Source: Basidiobolus meristosporus CBS 931.73
Taxonomy: Eukaryota; Basidiobolomycota; Basidiobolomycetes; Basidiobolales; Basidiobolaceae
NCBI GenBank assembly: GCA_002104905.1
Contig: MCFE01000177.1
Coordinates: 78,353-142,352 of the forward strand
Length of the DNA: 64,000 nucleotides
Direction: 5' to 3'
Position numbers and translations under genes: made by a program. A model generated the notes under the pieces. That model saw only the letters and a program-made list of their open reading frames with translations. It searched no databases and had not been told where the DNA came from. Positions 1-11,689 of this stretch are shown here, in pieces (position 1 is the first letter of the stretch; the number at the start of each line of letters is the position of its first letter).

Positions 1-1810
1 GATCAAGAGCAGGGATGTTGTATTTGAGGAGAATTCAGATCAGAAAGCCACAGAAATCATTGGCCAGCTGCCTGATGATGCAATCAACACAAATGAGGAA
101 GATACGTACCAAATCCAGCCAGAGATGGAAGATACTTCTACCAGTTCCAGATCAGATCAGATTATCCCAGTTAGGAGATCTACCAGAATAAGAAGTGCCC
201 CTGGATCCTGGTGGCAGACATCCAATGATCATGAAGAAGCTTATCTTGCCTTATGTGCCAAACCTCAGAATCTGGAACAGGCAATGCAAGGTCCAGATGC
301 TACTAAGTGGCAACAAGCCATGCAGGAGGAGTACCAATCACTGATCAAGGCAAAAACGTGGGAACTGGTAGATTTACCAAATGGGAGAAAGCCAATAGGA
401 TGTAGATGGGTCTACAAGATCAAGATAACCTCAAATGGTGCCGTTGATAAGTACAAGGCTAGATTGGTAGCTAAAGGCTATTCCCAGATCCAGGGACTAG
501 ACTTTAAGGAAACATTTGCTCCGGTTGCCAAGTTTAACTCTATTAGGACAGTTCTAGCCCTGGCAGCTGTACACAGTCTAGATCTACACCAAATGGACGT
601 CAAAACAGCCTTTCTAAATGGGGACTTGCAAGAAACTATATATATGGAGCAACCAGAAGGTTTTACCGATCCAAAAAGCCCCCATAAGGTGTGCAAACTT
701 AGAAAATCGTTGTATGGGCTTAGGCAGGCACCCAGAGCATGGTATAACAAGATTGACACATATCTAGAGGAAATTGGGTTCTCTTGTAGCACTGCAGATC
801 ACAGTATATATGTGAAACAGCTCAAAAAGGGTGTGATCATCCTAGTTCTTTATGTGGACGACCTAATTATAGCTACAAGTGATCAAGAGGCACTTAAACA
901 GACAAAATCAGATCTCTTCAGCAAGTTTGAGATGAAAGATCTTGGAAAATTGAGCTATTTTCTTGGAATTGAGGTCAAATTTGACATACCTACGCAGAAA
1001 ATTGTGCTGAATCAGTCTAAGTACATCAGGGACATTCTTAGACGCTTCAAAATGGAAAATTGCAAGCCTGCAACAACCCCTATGGACAATAACCTAAAAT
1101 TAAGCAAATCTCAGCCAGTTATGGATGAAAACGGCTCAAATATGGACCAAAACTTTCCCTATCAATCAATGGTCAGTAGCCTAATGTACTTGATGGTGTC
1201 TACACGTCCAGATATTGCAGTAGCAGTTGGAATAGTCAGTCAATTCATGCAGAATTATGGATCAGATCAAATTGCAGCAGTCAAGCGGATTTTCAGATAT
1301 CTACAAGGTACCATAAATATGGTACCGGAATACTCTGGAGCAGCTAATAGGCGAAAATTTGATGGTTATAGTGATTCAGATTGGGGTAGAGATCTGATTG
1401 ACAGACGCTCCACCACAGGCTATGTATTTCTTTATGCTGGTGCAGCTATTACTTGGAATTGCAAGAAACAACCAACTGTGGCACTATCTACAACTGAAGC
1501 CAAATATATGGCTGCATGTCAAGCAACTAAGGAGGCTATATGGCTACAAAAATTATTCAAAGACTTAGGTTTTAATTCAGGTGAACCAACATGTATTTAC
1601 AAGGATAATCAAAGTTGTATTTCATTAGCTAGAAATCCTACTAATCACGCCAGAACTAAGCACATTGATATACAGCATCACTTTGTGAGGGAAGCTGTAG
1701 AAAATAACTTAGTAGAGCTGGTTTACTGCCCAACTGACAAAATGGTGGCAGACATATTGACAAAACCACTAGCTAGGCCACAGTTTGAGATCCTTAGAGA
1801 GAAATTGTGA
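1..1810 (+). CDS. Ty1/copia Pol, C-terminal part (RT-RNase H), 5' end outside window
   Basis: This is the C-terminal part of a copia-type polyprotein. The frame is already open at base 2, so the element begins left of the window. The first codons resemble the region after the copia integrase (an SRDVVF-like segment). The reverse transcriptase follows with the conserved RWVYK block, the [11 protein letters not shown] segment, the QMDVKTAFLNGDL block and the YVDD catalytic box at 851-862. RNase H follows with a YSDSDWG motif and an ALSTTEAKYMA segment, and the protein ends at TGA 1808-1810. No stop interrupts the ~600 visible codons, so this copy may be young. It belongs to a different subfamily from the copia copies further right. 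The gene symbol is left empty because transposon genes of this family have no stable symbol. Confidence 0.93.
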   Translation, partial: IKSRDVVFEENSDQKATEIIGQLPDDAINTNEEDTYQIQPEMEDTSTSSRSDQIIPVRRSTRIRSAPGSWWQTSNDHEEAYLALCAKPQNLEQAMQGPDATKWQQAMQEEYQSLIKAKTWELVDLPNGRKPIGCRWVYKIKITSNGAVDKYKARLVAKGYSQIQGLDFKETFAPVAKFNSIRTVLALAAVHSLDLHQMDVKTAFLNGDLQETIYMEQPEGFTDPKSPHKVCKLRKSLYGLRQAPRAWYNKIDTYLEEIGFSCSTADHSIYVKQLKKGVIILVLYVDDLIIATSDQEALKQTKSDLFSKFEMKDLGKLSYFLGIEVKFDIPTQKIVLNQSKYIRDILRRFKMENCKPATTPMDNNLKLSKSQPVMDENGSNMDQNFPYQSMVSSLMYLMVSTRPDIAVAVGIVSQFMQNYGSDQIAAVKRIFRYLQGTINMVPEYSGAANRRKFDGYSDSDWGRDLIDRRSTTGYVFLYAGAAITWNCKKQPTVALSTTEAKYMAACQATKEAIWLQKLFKDLGFNSGEPTCIYKDNQSCISLARNPTNHARTKHIDIQHHFVREAVENNLVELVYCPTDKMVADILTKPLARPQFEILREKL

Positions 1811-1837
1811 TTAAGAAATTATTTAGTTGAGGGGGAG

Positions 1838-2206
1838 TGTTGAAATATTGGACTATTTGGTATCATTCAGCAGCTAAAAATTTACTTAACAATTCTAGGC
1901 TAGTCTTAGTCACTGTAGGACTCATTTACTGCCTTAACTTTGCCACTTTCTCCAGATATATGATCTTATGATTATTCCCCTATAGTCAGGATCAAATTAG
2001 CACTATTACCAAACATTATGTACTAACCCTGAAACTGTTACAGAATGCTCCTGAATATTGAGAAACCCTCCCTACTTAGTGTTGCAGCTGTATTACTTCT
2101 ACAAAGGTATAAATACTGAGCTTCTTTATGAATAAACAACAGTTCAACAATTATCACTATTTCTTGATAAGTTCCTTATATCCAAATCACTTCTTAAATT
2201 GCAACA
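1838..2206 (+). repeat. 3' LTR of the first copia element
   Basis: The LTR begins TGTTGAAATATT right after a purine-rich tract (polypurine tract GTTGAGGGGGAG, 1826-1837) and ends ATTGCAACA, giving TGTTG...CAACA inverted ends over 369 bp. A TATA-like GTATAAATAC near 2107 and an AATAAA near 2130 fit LTR transcription signals. The left LTR lies outside the window, so age and target duplication cannot be judged. Confidence 0.85.
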
Positions 2207-2684
2207 AATACAAGGTGTATGACTACTTTGAAAAGCACATACTGAAAGCAATTAGGCTGAGGTGATAGAAGTATGTCATATGCAGCAGGTAAGCACACTT
2301 GTAAGTGGTGGTGAGCAGGAGGCCATAATTTTTATTACTTAAGCAATATGCAGAATTACCACTCTTGTCAAGAGTTGCTCCTAAACTAGCATAATTCTTT
2401 AGTGGAAAATATGAGTGGCAAAAGGGGAGGTGACAAATTGAAATTACTTTTTGTAATTTGACATGGAAGTATCATATTGAACTATCTGAATGTTGCCATA
2501 TTGCTGTATCTATGTCAACCAAGGTCCACAAAAGGCTGCAAAATCACTATAACATTCTTTGCTATATAGGTACCAGTTGAGGTCTTCTCAAATGAATTCA
2601 GACCACATTGGAGCCACCCAAAGCCATGCCAACTTTGCAAAAAGACCAGTGTGTTTACTACTATGATTCCTTGTATGGACAGAG
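2207..2684. other. AT-rich spacer, no gene seen
   Basis: Between the first copia LTR and the first foldback element I see no coding frame of substance and no recognisable repeat. Confidence 0.5.
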
Positions 2685-3413
2685 GACTTGTTTGGTTGGA
2701 GAGTGCCACCTTGATCTATGAGTGCCAAATAATGCCATAGTGTGCCAGAGAGGCGAAGTGAACATATACTTGGCCACAGAGTGTGAAACATAGCTCTGCA
2801 TCTACATGCAAAGCCACCCCTGTGTTTCACCATGATGTAGGAGAAAATCTATTTTTTGACATTTTTGTGTGAATCAATGTTGTGCAGGATGTGCAAGATC
2901 ACAGAAGAACTGAAGATATGCATCAGGCAATCAATACCCATGGCACTCTGAATCTAGCTTTTGTGGCTTGTAACATGTCAGAAAATGCATGGTGCCATCT
3001 TAGTCCACTGATACAATCTGGCACTATAAGTGCTTTGTATAGATCTTACTTTAGGGCTAATTATTAAATATAGTGCCAGATAGTACCAGTGGACCAAGAT
3101 AGTGCCATGCATTTTCAGACTTGTTACAAGCCACAGGAGCTAGATTCAGGGTGCCACGGATATTGAGTATTGGGTGTATATCTTCAATCCTGTTTTGCTT
3201 TCACACATCCTGCACAACTTTGACCTAAAAAAAAAGGTCAAAGAATGGATTTTCTCCAACACAATGGGTGAAACATAGGGGCAGCTTTGCATGAAGATGC
3301 AGCGCTATGTTTCAAATTCTGTGGTCAAGTATAGGTTCATTTGGCCTCCCTGGCAGACTATGACAGCATTTAGTACTCATGGCTCAATGTGGCACTATCC
3401 AATGGAACAAGTC
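2685..3413. mobile_element. Foldback (palindromic) TA-flanked element, copy 1
   Basis: About 729 bp built of two ~350-bp arms in inverted orientation. The left arm starts GACTTGTTTGGTTGGAGAGTGCC and the right arm ends with the complement (GGCACTATCCAATGGAACAAGTC). The right side is followed by TA; the left TA appears mutated. Each arm carries a block resembling GAAACATAGCTCTGCATCT and a T-rich stretch before GGATCAA. This is the most diverged of the four copies. The structure suggests a non-autonomous Tc1/mariner-like element; no transposase is visible. Confidence 0.8.
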
Positions 3414-3551
3414 TAGAGCATTACTGTCATAAACCCATTATAAAACTGCTCTGAGGGTAGCAACTCTCAGGTGGCTGACATTGTAGGATCTTTTGAAGTA
3501 TTAGAGCAATACATTGGAAGTGAATTGGAGAATTAGAAGATTTTCATAATA

Positions 3552-4281
3552 GACTTGCTCTGTTGGATAATGCTGCATAGAGCCATGAGTGCAAAATAGT
3601 GCCATTGCAGACAAGAGAGGCATAGCAGACCTGAACTTGGTCACCGAGTGTGAAACATAGCTCTGCATCTTCATGCAATGCTTCCCCTATGTGTCACCCA
3701 TTTTACTGAACAAAATTCATTTTTTGACCTTTTTTTTGGATCAATGTCGTGTAGGATGTGTAAGAGCACATAAGGACTGAAGACATGCATCTGGTACCCA
3801 ATACCCATGGCACCCTGAATCTAGCTCCTGTAGCTTGTATCATGTTACAAAAATGCATAGCAGGATCTTGGTCCACTGGTGCTATCAGGCACTATATTTA
3901 AATATTAGCTCTAAAGTATGACCTATACAAAGCACTTAGAATGCCAAATAGTACCAGTGGACCAAGATAGTACCATTCATTTTTGTGACACAAAACAAGC
4001 AACAGGAGCTAGATTCAGAGTGCCATGGGTATTGAGTACCATGTGCATGTCTTCAATCCTTCTGTGCTCTTATACATCATGCAGAACATTGATTCAAAAA
4101 AAAGGTCAAAAAATGAATTTTGTCCAGTACAATGGGTGAAACATAGAGGCTGCTTTGCATAAAGATGCAGAGCTATGTTTCACACTCTGTGGCCAAGTAT
4201 AGGCTTGCTTGGTCTCCCTGGCACACTGTGGCATCATTTGGCACTCAAGGCTCAATGTGGTATTATCCAATGGAACAAGTC
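3552..4281. mobile_element. Foldback TA-flanked element, copy 2
   Basis: A 730-bp inverted-arm element bounded by TA at 3550-3551 and 4282-4283, with ends GACTTG...CAAGTC. The arms match those of copies 1, 3 and 4. Short mirrored open frames in the two arms are a by-product of the palindrome, not genes. Confidence 0.85.
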
Positions 4282-4283
4282 TA

Positions 4284-7257
4284 TTCACTTGTTGATTTAT
4301 GAGTTGCAATACAACATTTATATTTATTGCAGAAATACATATGTATACCCATTTAGTCATTATTAGGGAGTTCTCAGGAGCATATGGGCCAAGTTTCAGC
4401 ACATTTGGACAAATTTCAGATTTTCCTCATATTTTGTACTTCATTAATTCCCAATTATAAGCAAATATCTTACAAACTAATTTCTAAGTTGATAATCTGA
4501 AATTCATCATCTCACTAAGACCTAGCTCATATATATTAATAGTCAGGTGGACTCCAATTATATCAATAGGTGCCTCATTGCTGTATCTTAACAGCTGACT
4601 TAGATTGGGCCTACCCATCATGACAAAGCTATCTTTCTTATGGCTTTCTGCATGCAATATCATCTGACAAAAGTTTTTAAGGAATACTTGGGTTCTATCT
4701 CTATCCAGATTTGAGCGGACTACAGTCTCAAGCTTTTCAATTGACCATTGTTTAGCTGCAATCCCCCAAGTAACCAGCTTCTTAACATACTAATATGCAG
4801 AGCTCATCATTCTCAGAAATGTCAGTGTACAAAAAGTGTTCATATTCTAATCAGCAAAAGTGTTACTATCTAAAACTTGACAGGAAATCAGCATTGTTCA
4901 CTAGCTACAGAGATGTATATTATCTTTGCCAGTATTTGAGCATACATAGGAAAGATTCAAAATTAGTAAACAATGCCTGCTATGAGTGTTATTTACAAGC
5001 AGTGTCACTAGGGTGGGATGGCAATTGGAATAGATTCATGCGCATACCAGCACTACCAGGTCCAGCACCTCATCTGTTAGTCTTTGCAATATTCCGGTGC
5101 ATATTCTTAAGCACTGCTCATTGAGAAGTGCAGCAACCTCTTAATGAGCCAATTGATATTACAAAATTCCACTGTAAGCATTGCTATAGTCTTTTGAGTT
5201 GTTACCATTGTTGCTTTGTCTCACAGTGGGATCTCAATGCTGTCTATAATGCAGGACATGGAGGCTGTGGTAGGCAGATTGAATTTCTCTGCAAACTCAT
5301 CCACCTTGCTGGATTGTAGCTCAACTAGCTGTACTTCCAACTCTTCAGAGAGCAGCTTTTGTCTTGCTGGTTATTCTTTTTGGCTATGATGGAACTCAGC
5401 CTGTCCTGGGCTAACAGCATTAAATGGTGAGAACTCCAGCTGTTTTCTCATGCTTCCCCATCTCTGGCTTGGGTAGACCATTTCCACTTTAGCCTTTTTT
5501 TATTACTGCCAAGTGCATATTGTATTGTACTCTGTATTTTCCTTGATGAATGTAGCACTGGTGCATCCAGTTTGGCCTGCTTGTCCATTGCCAGCTCTAT
5601 CCTGACAACAAAATGTTTCTTTCCACTTGATTGGAGCTTCCAGCCCTGCTTGTGATGGGCTCCTGAGAAAGCCATGAGTTTTTAGCTCCATCAAGTCCTT
5701 CACTGAGACTGTGTCTGAGTGTTTCTTTTACTAAATAATATTTTCTCCTTAAAAAATACTGCTCTGATGCATCTGTTACTGCCTGCCTGGCTCTTACTGA
5801 CCCTATTCTGGCTACCCAAGATTTCTTTACTACTTGTTTGGAGCATTCAGCCCTGCTTGTGGCAAGCTCTTGAGTAAGTCAGTAGTCTCAGCCATGGCAC
5901 ACTTATCCTTCTGCCTCTGATAGTCTCTGCTCTTCTTCAGATACTTGCTTAGCATATCAATGCAGACCAAAAATCTGTTTGCCGGCTTGAATCCTGGATA
6001 ATGCTCAGGGTACAAGTAAAGAATGTGAGTACTAAATGTAATACCCATTCTTTGCCCAAGAGCTCCTCCCAAGTTCTGCCCAAAGTCTCTCCAGTATCCT
6101 CCTTATGAGTCACTCATATATCCTTCCTCCTCTTCCTGTCCTCACCTAATGAGAATGCTTACCATAACATGAAGGTGCTCACACCCCTATTTTAAAACAC
6201 ATTGCTTATTGCATAAGCCCCTCTCAAAGACATAAATATATACCCAACTGAGACAAGTGGAAGGGGACAAACTTTTCAATGTAATAAACATAGTCTTTAT
6301 TACCTTGCTACCTTTTATCAGAAGCTATTCTGAATAGAGTGGTACTGACTTGATCTACAAGCTCTCCCAACTACCAAGTACAGTCAGTAATAGCCCACAA
6401 AGCACACTCTGCTTAGTCTTAAGTTCCTGGTGGTCCCATGGTACGCTGGCCTTAAGGTGTTGGCATACTAGACTTCTGACAGCCTAAACTAGATAGCTAA
6501 TGCTAATAACTAATCAGGGTAAACATCATATGGGGATAATGCTAATAATATGGGCAAAAGAAGAATGGATTATACTGATAAGGTAAAAAATTGATAAGTA
6601 CAACATAATAGCTATATGAGTAAACTTGTCTGTGGGAGGTATGTTTACACTACCACACCACAATTTTATTTATAAAGCTAAATATGGTGGGTCATCATTG
6701 AATCTTGTATTCATGTATGTGCAATATCTCAAATACAAGACTGTTTTAAATTCATATGAGTATTGCCCAGAAAAATGATACAATAGCATTACATTGTTGA
6801 GTGTCAAACTGCTTACCCCATGGACAAGAATACTGTTATTCAGCTCTATAAGAGAAGAGAAAAAGACCATGTGGCTGTTGTAGTAGCCTCTCAGCCATGA
6901 TGTATGCAGGCGGCACACAAATTATCACAAGGATCATGGTCAGTGTTTTGCCATGCCAGCCATATTTGACCATTCTTCAGTCACTATTGTACTAAAAATA
7001 TCCTGCTGGCCAGTTTATACTCCTACAATGACACCTGGCCATACTTGTCACCTTGGGCAAACTGAGTCAGGTGAGTTTGTGACACCTTTAAGCTCACCCA
7101 GCCTTCTTAATATGACACACAGAGTAATAGCTCTGAAGAAGCAGGCTGACTGATAGATTGTGAGCCTTTGTCACCTAACAACAATACCCTGCATGAGCCA
7201 GGCAAAGACCCAATATTCAATGAGACAACACCTGTGAAAAAATTGCTTAGGATACTA
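4284..7257. other. Repeat-derived intergenic region with a decayed dispersed repeat
   Basis: No intact gene is seen. At 4795-5330 the + strand keeps an interrupted frame containing an FHCKHC-like cysteine pair. A related frame (FHCRNC, with the same preceding PID segment) occurs at about 38930-39045, so this is an old dispersed repeat or dead gene family. At 5440-6070 the minus strand shows two diverged ~120-bp copies of a segment (about 5570-5690 and 5790-5900). A related stretch at 27140-27260 shares an LPKPE-like peptide on the minus strand. 6080-7257 has only short unremarkable frames. Confidence 0.45.
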
Positions 7258-7989
7258 GACCTGTTCCGTTGGATAGTGCCACATTGAGCCATGGGTGCCA
7301 AAAGATGCCACAGTGTCCCAGGGAGGCCAAGTGAGCCTATATTTGGCCACAAAGTGTGAAACATAGCTCTGCATCTTCATGCAAAGCAGCCCCTGTGTTT
7401 CACCCATTGTACTGGAGAAAATCCATTTTTTGACCTTTTTTTTTGGATCAACATTACTCAGAATGTGTGAGAGCACAAAACAATTGAAGACATGCATCTG
7501 GTACTCAATACCCATGGCACTTTGAATCTAGCTCTTATGGCTTGTATTGTGTCATAAAAGTGCATAGCACTATCTTGGTCCACTGGAACTATCTGGCACT
7601 ATAAGTGCTATATATAGGTCTTACTTTAGGGCTAATATTTAAATATAGTGCCTGATAGTACCAGTGGACCAGGATAGTGCCATGCATTTTTGTGACATGA
7701 TACAAGCTACAGGAGCTAGATTCAGAGTGCCATGGGTATTGAGTACCAGATGCATGTCTTCAATTGTTTTGTGCTCTCACACATTCTGAGTAATGTTGAT
7801 CCAAAAAAAAAGGTCAAAAAATGGACTTTCTCCAGCACAATGAGTGAAACACAGGGGCTGCTTTGCATGCAGATGCAGAGCTGTGTTTCACACTCTGTGG
7901 CCAAATATAGGCTCACTTGGACTCCTTGGCACACTATGGCATCATTTGGCACTCATGGCTCAATGTGGCACTATCCAACAGAACAAGTC
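7258..7989. mobile_element. Foldback TA-flanked element, copy 3
   Basis: Exactly 732 bp between TA (7256-7257) and TA (7990-7991), with ends GACCTGTTCCGTTGGATAG and the complement on the right. The two arms are close to mirror images around a short AT-rich centre near 7625. It has the same length as copy 4, so these two are probably the younger members. Confidence 0.88.
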
Positions 7990-8079
7990 TACTTTATGAA
8001 GTCAAGTGAGCTCAGTAACCCATCCACTGGTGAATGATGTGGTGTTGTGGCTAGAGTTGTGCCACTAATTACAGCAATG

Positions 8080-9360
8080 GGGGCTTTGATGATTTTCTAT
8101 TACTTCTTGCCAAAACCATTCCAGGATGCAACTTACCATGTACATGGTTTAAGTTGATAACCATCATGTGGCTGGCAACACATGACCCAGAGACTCTCCT
8201 GATTCCAGCATGTGATAACAGATACATGGCATTCACATCAGATTATGCCACCATTGCATGGTGTCCAACTTGTCAGGAATCCACCACCATTAGGGGAAAA
8301 CACTGTACACACTGAAGATATATTGCAGTAATATCGCATCTAAAGAAGCTTTTGCAGTCTGATAAATATTAGACTTGTTCCGTTAGATAGTGCCACATTG
8401 AGCAATGCATGCCAAATGATGCCATAGTGTGCCAAGGAGGCCAAGTGAGCCTATACTTGGCCACAGAGTGTGAAACACAGCTCTGTATCTTCAAGCAAAG
8501 CAGCCCCTGTGTTTCACCCATTGAGCTGGAGAAAATCCATTTTTTGACCTTTTTTTCTGGATCAACATTGTACAGGATGTGTGAGAGCACAGAGGGACTC
8601 AAGACAAGCATTGGGTACCCAATACCCATGGCACTCTGTATCTAGCTCTTGTAGCTTGTATCATGTCACAAAAATGAATGGCACTATCTTGGTCCACTGG
8701 TACTATCTGGCACTATATTTAATTATTAGCCCTAAAGTAAAGCCTATATAAAGCACTTATAGTGCCAGATAGTACCAGTGGACCAAGATAGTGCCATTCA
8801 TTTTTGTGACATGATACAAGCTACAGGAGCTAGATTCAGAGTGCCATGGGTATTGGGTACCCAATGCTTGTCTTGAATCTTTTTGTGCTCTTACACATCC
8901 TGCACAACATTGATCCAAAAAAAAAGGTCAAAAAATGGATTTTCTCCAGCTCAATGGGTGAAACACAGGGGCTGCTTTGCATGAAGATGCAGAGCTGTGT
9001 TTCACACTCTGTGGCCAAGTATAGGCTCACTTGGCCTCCCTGGCACACTATGGCATCATTTGGCACTCATGGCTCAATGTGGCACTATCCAACGGAACAA
9101 GTCTATTGCAAGGCTATAAAGTACTGCACTAGCCATCAATCAAGTGCAATCATATCCAATATATTTGATGGTTTACATTAGAAGCTGCTAAAAAGCAAAG
9201 GCTACTTTCAAGGTATTTGCTACCATGCCTTTGCCTTACACTGTGCCAGCTAATCCTGAGGGTCACTGATTCTCATCAGCTGGTATCTGCTACCTATCTT
9301 ACAGTATCAGAGCAGAAATCTTGCAGTAGTCTCACTGCTAACTGGTCCTAAACTACCATC
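8080..9360. repeat. Dispersed repeat interrupted by a foldback element
   Basis: Segments at 8100-8370 and 9106-9360 match, in order, 39470-39970 (shared phrases such as CCAGAGACT, CATCTAAAGAAGCT and CAGTATCAGAGCAGAA). The 39.7-kb copy has no foldback between them and thus represents the empty site. I do not recognise a coding product. Confidence 0.6.
8372..9103. mobile_element. Foldback TA-flanked element, copy 4
   Basis: 732 bp flanked by TA at 8370-8371 and 9104-9105. The ends are GACTTGTTCCGTTAGATAG and CTATCCAACGGAACAAGTC. The arms are long and highly similar, and the centre is near 8737. The related empty sequence near 39711 (AATATTG) supports insertion with duplication of TA, as in Tc1/mariner-type transposition. 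Confidence 0.9.
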
Positions 9361-10549
9361 AAATCTGGATAGCTCCCTGTATCCAATACTGGAGGAGCTT
9401 TGTATGCTTTCCAGTGTGACAACAGTAAATGGCCATCATGTCAAAGCACATATTAGTATTTGGACTGGAGATACCCCAGCCATTAGCAAGATATCTGGCA
9501 CTTCTAGGCATGATTAATGGTATTGCTGTCAAATGTGTGAGAACAAGGGCGTTACTTCATAACTCACACGCATTATTATTATCCAAATATCAACACTAAG
9601 AACATCATCTTGCTACAAAGAAAATGTACAGAAATCAGCATGCAATTTCAGTAAAGTTAGCAAGCTGTAAGCCATTGGCTGGAATATGGAATTAATTGCA
9701 AGCTTGAGATACTTAAGATAGAGGGTATATGTTGGAGTAAAAGCTTACCACTGAGAGCAATGCATTTGCATTTCACTATATTCCTATACTGATGGCCAAG
9801 TTGTACATGGGGCATTTCAAGCAATATGAGCCCTTTGAGATAATAGAGCAATTTGAAGGAATGGGCAAGATATTACAAAGTATCTGCTGCCCTAAGAGCT
9901 TCTCATAGGCTCCAAGTAGTGCTCATATGCATATGCAACAATACAAGTACAAGGACTGGATGAATTAAATATGTCCTTATTCAGGTGGCTGTCAGAATAC
10001 ACTTCTACTAAGAGTACATTGGAAGCATTGGGGGTCATATGTGGACATTGCAGGAATATTTATCCAGAAGCATATCACCAATGCCAACTTGACACATATA
10101 CAGTTTTTGTGGAGGGAGCTTGTCACAGGACTTGAGTGACTATACTACAAGCATTAAGCTGAGACACAGATCTCTGCTTCTACTGTATCCTTTCTCCACT
10201 CCATCTTGCTTGGTGTGTGGAGAATATTGGGCTGTGCTTCACCTTTTGGGAGCTTCCTATGGAGCACATGTGTGGGGCAGTAAGAAGATAAGTCAAGTGG
10301 CAGGTACTACCATATCCCAGTCTCATCAAGAATATTAGCTTCAGGTCTGTCATGGATGTGACGAGTTGGCGCATAGAGGACAGCCAAGAAGAGTTGGAAA
10401 ATATTGCAGACAGATGTGCATATGGAGACACTAATACTTATGGTATTGAGAAGCTAAGCAGCCCCAACGTGTGGGCAATCAGTCAAATATTGCAAAGTTG
10501 GATTGAGTGCAACAAGCAACTAATTTGTATTGCAAAAACTCTACTAAAG
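9361..10549. other. AT-rich region, no supported gene
   Basis: Only short frames of 60-83 codons occur, on both strands, without recognisable motifs. An 81-codon frame at 10352-10597 runs into the start of the chromovirus LTR and is not convincing. Confidence 0.45.
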
Positions 10550-11440
10550 TATGCTAAGAAAACCAAGTTCCTTCTAGAAAGTTCTACTACATTATAGCAA
10601 CCTCTTGGAAGCCTCAAGTCAATGTAACTTAATGAAACATTCTACAGAATCTTCCCATAGGATTTATATAGTCCCATACCTTATGTGGTGGTTACATGCC
10701 ATATGACCTGGTCACATGATCAGCCAACCCCTGACATATCCCCATTTCATAAGCTAATATGTTCTTTAGTATATTTCTGTCTTGGCACACTTATTATGCC
10801 TCACCCCTTGAACCCCATCAGTATTAGCCAATATCTCTTGGCATCCATATTACCAAAAAGTATTTATAGTCTTATCCCCCCTTATGTATTCCTCAGTCTG
10901 ATAAACACAGGTCTTGAATAAAAAGTCTAGCCTTGGAAATCTGCCTTGCCTTGTTGATCCACACCTAATTCCTTTCCTAGTATGGCCTTGCCTAGCCCTA
11001 GTCTCCTGCCTTGTGTCTATCCATAACAGCTTTATCAAATTACTCTTGACTTATCTGTGGATCTCTGCCTTTGACCCACAGTTCTTGAGAAGAACTTGTA
11101 AAGGAATAACCACCATAAGCATCACCCTGAATTTTTTTCTAGTCTAGTCCTCTAAAGGCAAAGTTACTTTTCTTTGTAAAATTTTTGGGCCAAGCTGCAT
11201 TTATTTTATTACCCTGCTGGTGTAGTTTACAGTTGTTACAGCGTTAGAAGCTTTAGTACAATACTCTATTAAAGGAAGTTAAAGCCAGTACCTTCTGAAG
11301 TGACACTAACTTATTCAAAGTTGGAGATTGTAGCTCAATAATTATATTCTTGACTAACTAGTGGCTTTATAACCCACATATTAGCCAGTAGTATTGGGTA
11401 TTCTTGAACAAGCTCAAGAAACCTTTCTACCTCCTGCAAC
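10550..11440 (+). repeat. 5' LTR region of the chromovirus (approximate)
   Basis: 10552-11035 matches 16895-17390 (shared phrases GAAAGTTCTACTACATTA, ATGACCTGGTCA, CCCCTTATGTATTCCTCAGT and CACAGGTCTTGAATAAA). The distal part (11190-11400: CTGCTGGTGTAGTTTACAGTTGTT, then GAGATTGTAGCTCAATA) matches the 3' half of the solo LTR at 21321-22391. The right border is a guess. Confidence 0.55.
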
Positions 11441-11689
11441 CCCAACATGTCCAGTATAGAGTATAACTTTGCAAGTGTCATGGCTGCCATTGCCCAGTAG
11501 CAACAACACAATACATATCTCTGAAACACTGTTGCTCAGCTTTAGAGCCAAAATACTCAACAGTCTATCCATACTCCCTCCTACCATGACCCCAAGATCA
11601 CTTCCACTACCAAGTTCAGTGGCTCCTAAAATGAGTTCCAAGGTTTCATCAACATAGTCAAACACCACTTGTTGCTATAACCCAATTGG

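Noticed and set aside
7255..9181. Mirrored reading frames of 76-111 codons in the foldback elements, repeated in several copies
   Set aside because: They occur on both strands because the elements are palindromic; they differ in length and frame between copies and have no domain or start context.
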